This document shows, piece by piece, positions 1 to 8,675 of a DNA stretch of 23,258 nt (positions are counted from its first letter, which is position 1; each line of letters begins with the position of its first letter). The DNA is taken from positions 1 through 23,258 of the forward strand of contig DIME01000038.1 in NCBI GenBank assembly GCA_002425405.1. Direction: 5' to 3'. Source of the stretch: Candidatus Accumulibacter vicinus. GTDB taxonomy: Bacteria > Pseudomonadota > Gammaproteobacteria > Burkholderiales > Rhodocyclaceae. Under the pieces are notes generated by a model that was not told the DNA's origin, did not search any database, and saw only the letters and a list, made by a program, of their open reading frames with translations. A program made the position numbers and the translations under genes.

Positions 1-19
1 CTAGCAGCCTGTCGGACTT
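1..19 (+). repeat. IS terminal inverted repeat, left
   Basis: This is the 19-bp perfect inverted match to 1534-1552. The match stops at base 20 (G here, while the other arm would require T). Confidence 0.85.
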
Positions 20-114
20 GAGGTTTAGAAAACCGCCAAATTTCACAATGCGGAATGAAAAGGCCGGATTTTCTCGACTTTGCGGCCTTTTGGACGGTTT
101 TCTCCTCGTTTTCC

Positions 115-1473
115 CTACTGTGGGCGCAATTTGGCCATGCGCTTCAAGTTCCACGCCAGGCAGACCAGCGTCCACTCGCCCGTGACCTTCTTCAAACCGC
201 GCAGCGAGAACTGGCGAAAGCCCATGACCGATTTGATGATACCGAAGACCGGCTCGACGGTCTGCTTGCGCAAGGCATAGAGGGCTCGTCCCGCTTTGGT
301 CTTCAAGCGATGCGACAGGGCCTGCACGGGTGTCGCATTCTCCGGCAGCGGCGCCGGTTCGCTGTGCCGCTCCCGCCAGTCAGGGTGGTGCTCGTCGCGA
401 GCCACCGCGATCACCGGATCGATACTGGCGGCCTCGCATGCCTTGATGTTCTTCTCGCTGCAGAAGCCACTGTCGGCGATCAAACTTTCCACGGGACCCA
501 GCACCTCGGCTTGTGCCTTGAGCGTCGCCAGCATCGGCTCGACCTGCTCTTTGTCATTGGGGGCTTGCGTCACGCCGACCGCCACAACCAGCATCGTCGC
601 CGCATCAACCCCGGCCTGGGCGTTGTACGCTTGTTCGAAGCGGCCACCGGCCACCGGCATGATGCGCGATTCTTCGTCGGTCAGATTGATCTGGTCACTG
701 TCCCGTGCGCCGGGCTCGGGGGCTTTCGGCGGCTTGCCGCCCAACTTCTTGCCGGCCGCTTCTTCCTTGGCCGCGCGCCGCGCCATTTTCTCGTCGTAAT
801 CGGCTTTCTCTCGCTGATAACGCTCTTCGGCCCGGGCAGCAATCTTCGCCTTGGCCACTGCCATCGCCGCCAGCCGATCTTCACGACGCTTGATTTCTTC
901 GGGCAGGCTGACGCCGTCCGGAACGTCGGCTTGATCCGCCTGTTCCGCCAAGCTGAAGAGTTCCTGCACCTCAGCCTTGAGCTGGGCTTCCAGCTTTTCG
1001 ATGTGTCCGTGGGAGAGCGCGCTGTGCCTTGAGGCGTTGGCGTCGATCTTCGTGCCGTCAAGACAGACGTTACCTAGCTTGAGCAGCTTCATTTCCTTGG
1101 CCATCGCCAGGACCTGCAGAAACAGGTCGCTCAGTTCGTCCAGAAAACGCCGGCGGAACGTCGCCAGGCTGTCGTGATCGGGATGGCTTCCGGCGGCAAT
1201 GTAGCGGAAGGCTACCGAATCGTAGGTTGCCCGCTCCAGCCTGCGGCTGGAGAAAATACCCGTGGCGTAGCCATAGACCAGAATTGCCAGCAGGGTCGCC
1301 GGATGGTACGCCTTCGATCCACGTCCAGCGTACTGTCGCGTCAGCTTCGACAGGTCCAGCTGGTCGACTACCTCCACGATGAATCGCGCCAGGTGATCCT
1401 GGTTCAGCCAATCGTCCAGTGACGGCGGTAGCAGGTAGTCGGTCTTACGGTCGGTGACGATGAAGTGGGACAT
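115..1473 (-). CDS. IS1182-family transposase
   Basis: This DDE-type transposase of about 452 residues cuts and joins the ends of the surrounding element. The N-terminal region SHFIVTDRKTDYLLPPSLDDW and the segment YGYATGIFSSRRLERATYDSVAFRYI are typical of the DUF772 domain of IS1182/IS5-like enzymes. Likely catalytic acidic residues are the Asp in VCLDGTKIDANAS, the Asp in LIADSGFCSEKNI, and the Glu in KQTVEPVFGIIKSVMGFRQF. A charged coiled-coil-like stretch lies in the middle. The frame also opens at an ATG at 1494, but that start would fall almost on the predicted transcript start. The ATG at 1473 has a GAGGG ribosome site about 5 bases upstream and begins the conserved protein, so it is preferred. 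No frameshift or stop is seen, so the element may be active. Confidence 0.9.
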   Translation of the reverse strand: MSHFIVTDRKTDYLLPPSLDDWLNQDHLARFIVEVVDQLDLSKLTRQYAGRGSKAYHPATLLAILVYGYATGIFSSRRLERATYDSVAFRYIAAGSHPDHDSLATFRRRFLDELSDLFLQVLAMAKEMKLLKLGNVCLDGTKIDANASRHSALSHGHIEKLEAQLKAEVQELFSLAEQADQADVPDGVSLPEEIKRREDRLAAMAVAKAKIAARAEERYQREKADYDEKMARRAAKEEAAGKKLGGKPPKAPEPGARDSDQINLTDEESRIMPVAGGRFEQAYNAQAGVDAATMLVVAVGVTQAPNDKEQVEPMLATLKAQAEVLGPVESLIADSGFCSEKNIKACEAASIDPVIAVARDEHHPDWRERHSEPAPLPENATPVQALSHRLKTKAGRALYALRKQTVEPVFGIIKSVMGFRQFSLRGLKKVTGEWTLVCLAWNLKRMAKLRPQ

Positions 1474-1502
1474 GCCGGCCCTCGGTTGCTTCAAAAGGCA
1501 TG

Positions 1503-1511
1503 ATTATAGCA
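1503..1511 (-). promoter_or_regulatory. Extended -10 promoter of the transposase
   Basis: On the minus strand the sequence reads TGCTATAAT, a perfect TATAAT preceded by TGn (extended -10). Transcription would start near 1496, leaving a short leader before the ATG at 1473. No good -35 hexamer is present at 17 bp, which an extended -10 can tolerate. Confidence 0.5.
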
Positions 1512-1533
1512 TATCCGGTGGGGAGCAAGCCGA

Positions 1534-1552
1534 AAGTCCGACAGGCTGCTAG
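1534..1552 (-). repeat. IS terminal inverted repeat, right (transposase-proximal)
   Basis: This is the reverse complement of bases 1-19. It lies about 60 bp upstream of the transposase start and next to its promoter, which is the usual arrangement for an insertion sequence. Confidence 0.85.
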
Positions 1553-1575
1553 ACACCGAGGGGAACCTGGCTGGC

Positions 1576-1603
1576 ACGGGGGCTGTGGCCCCCGTTTTGT
1601 TTT
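1576..1603 (+). terminator. Intrinsic terminator upstream of the flagellar operon
   Basis: An 8-bp stem ACGGGGGC/GCCCCCGT with a TGTG loop is followed by TTTGTTTT. On the plus strand this is a standard rho-independent terminator. It must serve a transcript from beyond the left end of the window, because the insertion sequence reads the other way. The insertion sequence ends about 24 bp before it. Confidence 0.7.
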
Positions 1604-1694
1604 GTGTCTCCGCGACAACTGTTGTTCCTGCGCAACTATCCGGGATTTGGTCTAAATAAGCGCGCTTCCTCATCTCTTGTAACGTCGGTTTTTT

Positions 1695-1720
1695 TATAAT
1701 AGCCCGGAGTAAACAGGAAG
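1695..1720 (+). promoter_or_regulatory. Possible -10 box and ribosome site of flhB
   Basis: A perfect TATAAT lies at 1695-1700 after a run of T, and AGGAAG at 1715-1720 sits 6 bases before the flhB ATG. The ribosome site is convincing. The promoter is weak: the nearest TTGTAA (1677-1682) is only 12 bp upstream of the -10 instead of about 17. Confidence 0.35.
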
Positions 1721-1726
1721 ATCCGA

Positions 1727-2866
1727 ATGGCTGAGGAAAGCGACCTCGAAAAAACCGAACCGGCGTCCGCAAGACGTCTGGAACAGGCGCGCGAGGAGGG
1801 GCAGGTCCCTCGGTCGCGAGAGGTTGGCGCGTTCGTGATCTTGATCGTCGCCGCGACGGCATTCTGGCTGATGGGTCCCTGGGTGATGCAACGCATGGCG
1901 GAAATTTTCCGACGTGCTCTGTGGGTCGACTCACGCCTGGCACGCGAGCCGACGATGATGCTGGTTCGCCTGGCAGAGATCTCGCTCGATGCCTTGCTGA
2001 TTTTTGTCCCATTGTTTGCTGCGCTGGTCGCCGCAACCCTGCTGTCGCCCTTTTTCCTTGGTAGCTGGAATTTCTCCATGAAGGCACTGCAACCTGACCT
2101 GAGCCGTCTCGACCCGCTCAAGGGCATGGCTCGCCTGGTGTCCTGGGCCGGACTGGTGGAACTGGTCAAGGCCGTGGCCAAAGCTTCACTGCTTGGCGGC
2201 GTTGCGGTGTGGATTCTGTGGAGTGAGCGTGGCGACCTGCTGGCGATGTTTGCGCAGTCGCTTCCCGTCAGTCTGTCGAGCGCCGGCCACTTGCTCACTT
2301 TCAGCTTTTTCGCGATCGTTGCCGCGATGTTGCTGATTGTTGTGGTCGATGTGCCATTCCAGATCTGGCAGCATCACGACAAACTCAAGATGACTCGCGA
2401 GGAACTCAAACAGGAAGGCAAGGAACTCGAGGGCAACCCAGAGGTCAAGGGCCGCATTCGCCAGTTGCAGCGGGAAGCGGCGCGCAAGCGAATGATGGCC
2501 GCTGTCCCGGCGGCCGACGTGATCGTGACCAACCCGACCCATTATGCGGTCGCACTGGCTTACAAGAGCGGCATGGTCGCACCGAAAGTGCTGGCCAAGG
2601 GGCTGGGTGAGATCGCCCTCAAGATCCGTCAGGTCGGTGCCGAGAATGCGGTACCGATCATTGAGGCGGCACCCCTGGCGCGCGCGCTCTACCGCCATGT
2701 CGATCTCGATCAGGAAATCCCGGCAACCCTTTACGCGGCGGTCGCCGAGGTGCTGGCCTATATCTATCAGTTGAGCAACTGGCGCCAGACCGGCGGCAAC
2801 TATCCGATGCCAATGCTGGCAGTGACGATTCCGGACGAACTCATCGGAGAAACCGCAAATGGCTGA
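1727..2866 (+). CDS. flhB: Flagellar export switch protein FlhB
   Basis: FlhB sits in the inner-membrane export gate of the flagellar type III system. It switches export from rod/hook proteins to filament proteins after cleaving itself. The 379-residue length is normal. The N-terminus (AEESDLEKTEPASARRLEQAREEGQVPRS) is the classic FlhB opening, followed by four hydrophobic segments at about 30-55, 85-115, 140-165 and 185-215. A charged cytosolic linker (MTREELKQEGKELEGNPEVKGRIRQ) follows. The self-cleavage motif NPTH has its Asn at residue 269, the same number as in the enteric protein. The gene heads the operon and overlaps flhA by 8 bp at ATGGCTGA, suggesting coupled translation. Confidence 0.97.
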   Translation: MAEESDLEKTEPASARRLEQAREEGQVPRSREVGAFVILIVAATAFWLMGPWVMQRMAEIFRRALWVDSRLAREPTMMLVRLAEISLDALLIFVPLFAALVAATLLSPFFLGSWNFSMKALQPDLSRLDPLKGMARLVSWAGLVELVKAVAKASLLGGVAVWILWSERGDLLAMFAQSLPVSLSSAGHLLTFSFFAIVAAMLLIVVVDVPFQIWQHHDKLKMTREELKQEGKELEGNPEVKGRIRQLQREAARKRMMAAVPAADVIVTNPTHYAVALAYKSGMVAPKVLAKGLGEIALKIRQVGAENAVPIIEAAPLARALYRHVDLDQEIPATLYAAVAEVLAYIYQLSNWRQTGGNYPMPMLAVTIPDELIGETANG

Positions 2867-4946
2867 TGCAAGCCTGGTCATGCGGGATTTCGTCGCTCGT
2901 TTCGGCCAGCGACAAATGGCCGGCCCAGTGCTGATCATGCTGATTCTGGCGATGATGGTCCTGCCACTGCCGGCTTTTGTCCTGGATCTCTTCTTCACGT
3001 TCAATATCGCCATTTCGGTGATCGTCATGCTGGTTGCCATGAGCGTGATCAAACCCCTGGATTTCTCCGTTTTCCCCTCCGTGCTGCTGGTCACGACGCT
3101 ACTGCGCCTGTCCCTCAACGTCGCTTCGACCCGCGTCGTTCTGCTCGAAGGTCATACTGGTCCCGGTGCTGCCGGGCAGGTCATCGAAGCCTTCGGGCAT
3201 TTTCTGGTTGGTGGCAACTACACGGTCGGAATCGTCGTGTTCACGATCCTTGTGGTCATCAATTTCGTGGTCATCACCAAAGGTGCCGGACGGGTTGCCG
3301 AAGTGGCCGCACGCTTCACGCTTGATGCCATGCCGGGCAAACAGATGGCGATCGATGCCGACCTCAACGCCGGACTGATCGCGGAGGATGAAGCACGCAA
3401 GCGGCGCGCGACGATCGCCCAGGAGGCGGACTTTTTCGGGTCGATGGACGGCGCCTCGAAGTTTGTTCGCGGTGATGCGATTGCCGGTATCCTGATCATG
3501 CTGATCAACGTGATCGGCGGCCTGATCGTCGGGGTGTTGCAGCACAGCATGGATTTCGGCGCTGCCGCCAAGACCTACACCCTGCTGGCGATTGGGGATG
3601 GCCTGGTGGCCCAGATCCCGGCGCTGATCATTTCGATTGCTGCCGGCATGGTCGTGACACGCGTTGGCGACAACGAGGATGTTTCCCAGCAATTCGTTTC
3701 GCAGCTTTTCAGAAATCCGAAGTTGCTGTATCTGACGGCAGCGATCGTCGGTCTGCTGGGTCTGATCCCCGGCATGCCCAATTTTGTATTCCTGCTCCTG
3801 GCCAGTGCGATCGCCGCCATGGCCTGGCAGCTGGAGAAGCGTGAACGTGTCGCCGTGCCAGAACCGATCGCTGTCGCACCGGCAGCAGCGCCGCGCGAAG
3901 CGCAGGAAGCCAGCTGGAATGATGTCACGCCACTCGACGTTCTCGGCCTGGAAGTCGGCTATCGGCTGATTCCGTTGGTCGATAAGTCACAGGATGGCGA
4001 ATTGCTGCGCCGGATACGCGGCATTCGCAAGAAATTCGCCCAAGAAGTGGGTTTCCTGGTATCTCCCGTACATATCCGCGACAACCTGGAACTGAAACCC
4101 AATGTCTACAAGATCTTGCTCAAAGGCGTCGAGATCGGTCAGGGAGAAGCCTTTCCGGGAAATTTGCTGGCGATCAATCCCGGTCGGGTTGCCGGGCAGG
4201 TACCCGGTACGGTGACCAAGGATCCAGCTTTCGGATTGCAGGCGGTATGGATTGATCCGGCGCTGCGCGAGCAGGCCCAGGCCTACGGTTACACCGTCGT
4301 CGATGCCAGCACGGTTGCCGCAACGCATCTGAACCACCTGATTCTCGCGCACTCCGCGGAGCTGCTGGGGCGGCAGGAGACACAGGCGCTGCTCGATCAT
4401 CTGGCGAAGGAGATGCCCAAACTGGTCGAAGAAGTGGTGCCCAAGGCCCTGTCGCTCGGTGTGGTGCAGAAAGTGTTGCGTAATCTGCTGGAGGAGGGCG
4501 TGCCTCTTCGCGACATGCGCACGATCATTGAAACCCTTGCCGACATGGCGCCACGCTTTCAGGATTCGGAGGTGCTGACTGCGCAGGTGCGTACAGCGCT
4601 GGGCCGTTCGATCGTTCAGGAACTTTACCCAGGGGGGGCTGAAATGCAGGTAATATCGCTGGATCCGCAACTCGAACGCCTCCTCATGCAGGCCGTCGGT
4701 GCTGGTGGCGATGGCGCCGGCATCGAACCGGGTCTTGCAGATACTCTGGTGCGAGAGGCGGTTGCCGCAGCGCAGCACCAGGAAGAGCTTGGATTGCCAA
4801 TGGTCCTGCTGGTGCCAGGAAACCTGCGCACGCTGCTGTCGCGCTTCCTCCGCCGCAGCATTCCCCAGCTGAAGGTCCTGGCACACGCTGAAGTGCCTGA
4901 AAACCGGGTCATCAAGGTGACCTCCATCATTGGACAGAGAGTATGA
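2859..4946 (+). CDS. flhA: Flagellar export gate protein FlhA
   Basis: FlhA is the large export-gate component that docks chaperone-substrate complexes and uses the proton gradient. The 695-residue length is normal. The N-terminal half holds about eight transmembrane segments. The family signature region RVAEVAARFTLDAMPGKQ, followed by IDADLNAGLI, lies around residues 145-180. After an Ala/Pro-rich linker (about 325-345) comes the cytosolic domain, beginning at DVTPLDVLGLEVGYRLIPLVD. The gene overlaps flhB by 8 bp and flhF by 4 bp (ATGA), so the three are probably translated in sequence from one message. Confidence 0.97.
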   Translation: MADASLVMRDFVARFGQRQMAGPVLIMLILAMMVLPLPAFVLDLFFTFNIAISVIVMLVAMSVIKPLDFSVFPSVLLVTTLLRLSLNVASTRVVLLEGHTGPGAAGQVIEAFGHFLVGGNYTVGIVVFTILVVINFVVITKGAGRVAEVAARFTLDAMPGKQMAIDADLNAGLIAEDEARKRRATIAQEADFFGSMDGASKFVRGDAIAGILIMLINVIGGLIVGVLQHSMDFGAAAKTYTLLAIGDGLVAQIPALIISIAAGMVVTRVGDNEDVSQQFVSQLFRNPKLLYLTAAIVGLLGLIPGMPNFVFLLLASAIAAMAWQLEKRERVAVPEPIAVAPAAAPREAQEASWNDVTPLDVLGLEVGYRLIPLVDKSQDGELLRRIRGIRKKFAQEVGFLVSPVHIRDNLELKPNVYKILLKGVEIGQGEAFPGNLLAINPGRVAGQVPGTVTKDPAFGLQAVWIDPALREQAQAYGYTVVDASTVAATHLNHLILAHSAELLGRQETQALLDHLAKEMPKLVEEVVPKALSLGVVQKVLRNLLEEGVPLRDMRTIIETLADMAPRFQDSEVLTAQVRTALGRSIVQELYPGGAEMQVISLDPQLERLLMQAVGAGGDGAGIEPGLADTLVREAVAAAQHQEELGLPMVLLVPGNLRTLLSRFLRRSIPQLKVLAHAEVPENRVIKVTSIIGQRV

Positions 4947-6295
4947 ACGTCAGGAAATTCATTGGCGCAACAGCGCGTGACGCCTTGCGCAAGGTCAAGG
5001 AGACCCTCGGGCCGGACGCGATCATTCTGTCCAATCGAGGGATTCCCGGGGGGGTCGAGATTATGGCGGTGGCCGCCCGCGACATGGAAATGATTGTCCC
5101 GATGCCGGAGCGGGACGCCCCGCGCAGCAATGACTACGCAGCCGCTGCGCCGCCCGCTCCAATGCCGGGACGAGTTGCCGCAAAGGATCAGCCGCAGCTG
5201 CGCAGCATGCCGCCAGCCCTGGGGCAACCGGGTGCGCGTGCCAGCCTTCGCCCGCCGCCAGCACCGGCGGCGAGACCCTTGCCGCAGGTGGAAGTGCCAC
5301 AGCCGCCTGCTCGCAGCGGCGCAAAACCAGAGGCGGAAGTGGTGCCTGCGGCCGTGATGGAGGAGATTCGTACGCTGCGCCGGCTTGTCGAGCAACAGTT
5401 GGCCGGTTTCGCCTGGGGGGAGGCCGCGCGAGCAGAGCCGGTCAAGACAGAAATTCTTCGTCAGATGCTCGATGTCGGTTTCTCACCCCAGGCTGCGCGC
5501 GACCTGCTTGCCGATCTCCCAGGCGAACTGGAGGCCGGGCAGGCTCTGTCCTGGGTCAAGGGGGCTGCCGAGCGTAGCCTGTTGACCATTAACAGCGAGA
5601 GTGACATCGTTGATCAGGGTGGCATCTATGCGCTGGTCGGCCCCACCGGCGTCGGCAAGACCACGACCACCGCCAAGCTGGCTGCACGCTGTGTGTTGCG
5701 ACACGGTGCCAGGAAACTCGCCCTGGTGACGACCGATGGTTACCGGATCGGTGCCCACGAACAGTTGCGCATCTATGGCCGGATTCTCGGTGTTCCGGTG
5801 CATCTTGCCAGGGATGCCAAAGACCTGCGCACCACCCTGCACGATCTGCAGCATACGCACATGGTTCTCATTGATACCATAGGGATGAGTCAGCGTGACC
5901 GGATGGTGAGCGAACAGGTGGCCATGTTCGGGGCCAGTAACGTCAATTCGCTATTGCTTTTGTCGGCGACCAGCCGCGGCGATACGCTCGATGACGTTGT
6001 CAGATCGTACAGCCGACTGGATCTGGCGGGGAGTATTCTGACCAAGGTTGACGAAGCCGCGAGCCTGGCTTCGTCGCTTGATGTGATCATCCGGCACGGA
6101 TTGCGGCTGTACTATGTGTCGAATGGGCAGCGGGTGCCGGAGGATCTGCATTTGCCGAATCGCCAGTACCTGCTGCATCGTGCTTTCAAGGACTTGCCCG
6201 AGAATTCTCCGCATCACCTGAGCGGCCTGGAGCCCGGCTTGATGATGGCCAGTTCGGCGGTCGGCCTGCAGTCAGCCGGAGGCCAGCATGGCTGA
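4943..6295 (+). CDS. flhF: Flagellar placement GTPase FlhF
   Basis: FlhF is an SRP-type GTPase that marks the cell pole for flagellum assembly. The 450-residue protein starts with the usual B domain (MNVRKFIGATARDALRKVKETLGPDAIILSNR). A Pro/Ala-rich linker (about 55-130), an N domain, and a G domain with Walker A GPTGVGKTTTTAKLAARC at residues 233-250 follow. The G3-like DTIGMSQRD and the ILTKVDEAASL loop are also present. The start overlaps the flhA stop (ATGA), and the end overlaps flhG by 8 bp. Together with flhG it suggests a polar flagellum, possibly single. Confidence 0.96.
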   Translation: MNVRKFIGATARDALRKVKETLGPDAIILSNRGIPGGVEIMAVAARDMEMIVPMPERDAPRSNDYAAAAPPAPMPGRVAAKDQPQLRSMPPALGQPGARASLRPPPAPAARPLPQVEVPQPPARSGAKPEAEVVPAAVMEEIRTLRRLVEQQLAGFAWGEAARAEPVKTEILRQMLDVGFSPQAARDLLADLPGELEAGQALSWVKGAAERSLLTINSESDIVDQGGIYALVGPTGVGKTTTTAKLAARCVLRHGARKLALVTTDGYRIGAHEQLRIYGRILGVPVHLARDAKDLRTTLHDLQHTHMVLIDTIGMSQRDRMVSEQVAMFGASNVNSLLLLSATSRGDTLDDVVRSYSRLDLAGSILTKVDEAASLASSLDVIIRHGLRLYYVSNGQRVPEDLHLPNRQYLLHRAFKDLPENSPHHLSGLEPGLMMASSAVGLQSAGGQHG

Positions 6296-7172
6296 TTTCC
6301 GAGGCGATCAGGCGGCGGGCTTGCGGCGCCTCCTGCAGCGCCCGCAGTCGCGTATCGTGACCTTTTCTGCCGGCAGCATGGGGGTGGGCAAGAGCGTTCT
6401 GGTGGCCAATCTGGCAGCCGCCCTAGCCGGCCAGGGCAGGGAAGTTCTGGTGGTGGACGAGAATATCGAGCACGGCGTCGCCACCTTTTACGGAGCCTTT
6501 GCGGCCTACGACCTGCAGCAGGTCATCGATCGGGAAAGGTCGCTCGCGGAAGTGATTCTTTCGGTCGCGCCGGGGATCCGAGTGCTGCCGGCGGCCAGAG
6601 TCGTCAAGCAGCTCGCCAGGCTCAATGCAGTCGAGCAGCGCATCCTGCTCGACTGTCTTGGCGAAATCCGCCCGGCTGCCGACGTCGTTCTGGTCGATAC
6701 CTCGCTCGACCATCCGCTTGGCTTCTCGCCGCTCGGCCTTGCCGCGCAAGATACCGTGATTGTCGTGTCACCGAACAGCCGGTCGATTACCGAGGCCTAC
6801 GCACTGATCAAGAAAGTCAGTCTGGGTTATGCGCGCAGGCACTTCCGCATCCTGGTGAACAAGGCACGGGCCGCCGTCGACGCGCAGGCAATCCATGACA
6901 ATATTGCACAGGTCACCAGCAGTCGCCGACTGGCCCGTCTCGATTACGCGGGTTGCGTGCCTTTCGATGAACATCTGCAGCAGGCCTCCCGGCTGTGCCA
7001 ACCGGTTGCCAGCTTGTTTCCGAACTCGCCAGCAGCGAAGGCCTATCAGACTGTGGCCAATGAACTGTTGAATTGGCCAGCCGCCGAAGACGATTTCGGA
7101 GGGCTCGAACATTTTGTGCAACAACTGCTACACTTGTGCCACCGCATCGATCCGGTTGCTATCTACGCCTGA
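6288..7172 (+). CDS. flhG: Flagellar number regulator FlhG (FleN), MinD/ParA-type ATPase
   Basis: FlhG limits flagellar number by stimulating FlhF GTP hydrolysis and, in many polar flagellates, restraining the master regulator. The protein has 294 residues. The N-terminus carries DQAAGLRRLL (residues 7-16), the FlhF-activating helix of the family. The P-loop reads GSMGVGKS (29-36). The GKS part is intact, but the signature lysine of MinD/ParA ATPases (the K of KGGVGKT) is Ser30. The A' motif VLVVDEN and Walker B VVLVDTS are present. The spacing to fliA is 17 bp. The altered P-loop may change dimerisation-coupled ATP hydrolysis. Confidence 0.93.
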   Translation: MADFRGDQAAGLRRLLQRPQSRIVTFSAGSMGVGKSVLVANLAAALAGQGREVLVVDENIEHGVATFYGAFAAYDLQQVIDRERSLAEVILSVAPGIRVLPAARVVKQLARLNAVEQRILLDCLGEIRPAADVVLVDTSLDHPLGFSPLGLAAQDTVIVVSPNSRSITEAYALIKKVSLGYARRHFRILVNKARAAVDAQAIHDNIAQVTSSRRLARLDYAGCVPFDEHLQQASRLCQPVASLFPNSPAAKAYQTVANELLNWPAAEDDFGGLEHFVQQLLHLCHRIDPVAIYA

Positions 7173-7189
7173 TAGCTCCTCAATAACCA

Positions 7190-7939
7190 ATGTATAACGC
7201 TGCTGGTCAACTCAACAAGGATCAGCTGGTCCAGCGCTTCGCCCCGCTGGTCAAGCGCATCGCCTGTCACCTGATGGCTCGCCTGCCTGCCAGTGTGCTG
7301 GTGGAGGATCTGGTTCAGAACGGAATGCTCGGCCTGCTCGACGCCATTGGCCGTTTCCAGGCCGGCATGGGGGCTCAATTCGAAGCCTATGCGGTGCAGC
7401 GCGTGCGCGGTGCGATGCTCGACGGGCTGCGCGATAATGACTGGTTGCCACGCAGCCTGCGCCGCAACTATCGGCGTATTGAAGTCACGATTGCCCGACT
7501 CGAACAGGAAAATGGCCGTGTACCGACAGAAAGGGAACTTGCCGATGCTCTGGAAATGCCTCTTGCCGACTACCAGAAGATGCTGCAGGAAGCACGAGGG
7601 CATCAACTGATCTACCTGGAGGACATGATTTCCGAAGGGGGCGAGGAATATCTTGAACATCATCTGGCAGATGCAGGGGCCGATCCGTCAACCATCCTCG
7701 AAAACGAAAGTCTCCGTCGCGAATTGGCGCAGGCGATCGAAGGGCTACCGGAGCGTGAGAAGCTGATGATGGCGCTCTATTACGAGCAGGATCTCAATCT
7801 GCGCGAGATCGGCGAGGTGATGGAGGTCAGCGAGTCGCGCGTGTGTCAATTGCACAGTCAGGCGGTGATGCGATTGCGCGCTCGCTTGTTCGGGGCTGGT
7901 GGCAGGAAGCTGAGCAAATCCACAGGTTATGATGGATAG
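7190..7939 (+). CDS. fliA: Flagellar sigma factor sigma-28
   Basis: FliA directs RNA polymerase to late flagellar promoters (filament, motor, chemotaxis) once its anti-sigma FlgM is exported. The 249-residue length is normal. Region 2 is seen in LVEDLVQNGMLGLLDAIGRF and FEAYAVQRVRGAMLDGLRDNDW (about residues 40-85). Region 3 follows (VPTERELADALEMPLADYQKMLQEA), and the region 4 helix-turn-helix is NLREIGEVMEVSESRVCQLHSQAVMRLRARL near the C-terminus. No clear Shine-Dalgarno precedes the ATG, so translation probably benefits from the closely upstream flhG. The end overlaps motC by 11 bp. Confidence 0.96.
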   Translation: MYNAAGQLNKDQLVQRFAPLVKRIACHLMARLPASVLVEDLVQNGMLGLLDAIGRFQAGMGAQFEAYAVQRVRGAMLDGLRDNDWLPRSLRRNYRRIEVTIARLEQENGRVPTERELADALEMPLADYQKMLQEARGHQLIYLEDMISEGGEEYLEHHLADAGADPSTILENESLRRELAQAIEGLPEREKLMMALYYEQDLNLREIGEVMEVSESRVCQLHSQAVMRLRARLFGAGGRKLSKSTGYDG

Positions 7940-8672
7940 AACCAGCGTACTCGGTTTGCTGATCGGTCTGTTGGCGATCGTTGCCGGCCAGATTCTCGAG
8001 GGAGGGCATCTGGGATCGCTCTCGCAACCGACGGCGCTGCTGATCGTGGTGGGCGGTACGCTGGGTGCGGTCATGTTGCAGAGCCCCTATACCACTTTCG
8101 TGCGCGGCATTCGCATGGTGAAATGGATGTGGTATCCACCGGAGGTCAATCATCAGCAGTTGATCCAGCAGGTTTCGAACTGGAGCCAGGTGTCGAGGCG
8201 AGAGGGTCTGCTGGCACTGGACGCCATCCTCAACGAGTTGAAGGACGAGTTTACCCGCAAGGGTCTGCAACTGCTGGTTGATGGCGCTGAACCGGAAAGA
8301 TTGCGCGAGGTTCTCGAAGTCGAGATTGGTACCTTTGAACAGGAGATGAAACTTTCGGCAAGAATATGGGAGGCCGCAGGCGGTTACTCGCCGACCATCG
8401 GTATTCTCGGTGCCGTGATGGGATTGATTCAGGTGATGGAGAATCTCTCCGATCCATCGAAGCTTGGTGCCGGCATCGCCGTCGCTTTTGTCGCCACGAT
8501 CTATGGCGTTGGTCTGGCCAATCTGGTCTATCTGCCGATGGCCAACAAGCTCAAGGCGCATGTGAATCGCCTCATTGTGCAACGCGAAATGATCGTCGAC
8601 GGGTTGGTGGGTATCGCCAACGGGGATAATCCACGCATCATCGAGAGTCGTTTACGCGGTTACGTCTTTTAA
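7929..8672 (+). CDS. motC: Flagellar motor stator protein, MotA/PomA type (MotC)
   Basis: This is the ion-channel stator subunit that pushes on FliG. The 247-residue protein has four membrane segments: about 6-22, 35-52, 150-170 and 180-200. The cytosolic loop contains SRREGLLALDAIL, whose Arg and downstream acidic residues correspond to those contacting the rotor. The conserved proline lies in SPTIGILGAVMGLIQ. The sequence is closer to MotC/PomA of polar flagellates than to enteric MotA, which is usually nearer 290 residues. Two adjacent ATGs (7929, 7932) are possible starts. It forms a stator with the next gene, 3 bp downstream, and is transcribed with fliA. Confidence 0.93.
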   Translation: MMDRTSVLGLLIGLLAIVAGQILEGGHLGSLSQPTALLIVVGGTLGAVMLQSPYTTFVRGIRMVKWMWYPPEVNHQQLIQQVSNWSQVSRREGLLALDAILNELKDEFTRKGLQLLVDGAEPERLREVLEVEIGTFEQEMKLSARIWEAAGGYSPTIGILGAVMGLIQVMENLSDPSKLGAGIAVAFVATIYGVGLANLVYLPMANKLKAHVNRLIVQREMIVDGLVGIANGDNPRIIESRLRGYVF

Positions 8673-8675
8673 CCG

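Larger units (their letters stand above)
1..1552 (-). mobile_element. Complete IS1182-family insertion sequence
   Basis: Both ends carry a perfect 19-bp inverted repeat, CTAGCAGCCTGTCGGACTT at 1-19 and its reverse complement at 1534-1552. Between them lies one transposase gene on the minus strand that fills the element and looks intact. The outermost CTAG is itself palindromic, so the true terminal repeat could be the inner 15 bp with CTAG as a 4-bp target duplication. The sequence left of base 1 would decide this and is not visible. The family is assigned from the transposase. Confidence 0.88.

Noticed and set aside
1572..1590. TGGCACG resembling a sigma-54 -24 box before flhB
   Set aside because: The downstream element lacks the required GC at -12 with correct spacing, and these bases are part of the terminator stem.
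2186..3118. A 310-codon minus-strand frame under flhB/flhA
   Set aside because: It crosses the flhB/flhA junction and has shadow-type composition. FlhB and FlhA are unmistakable on the plus strand.
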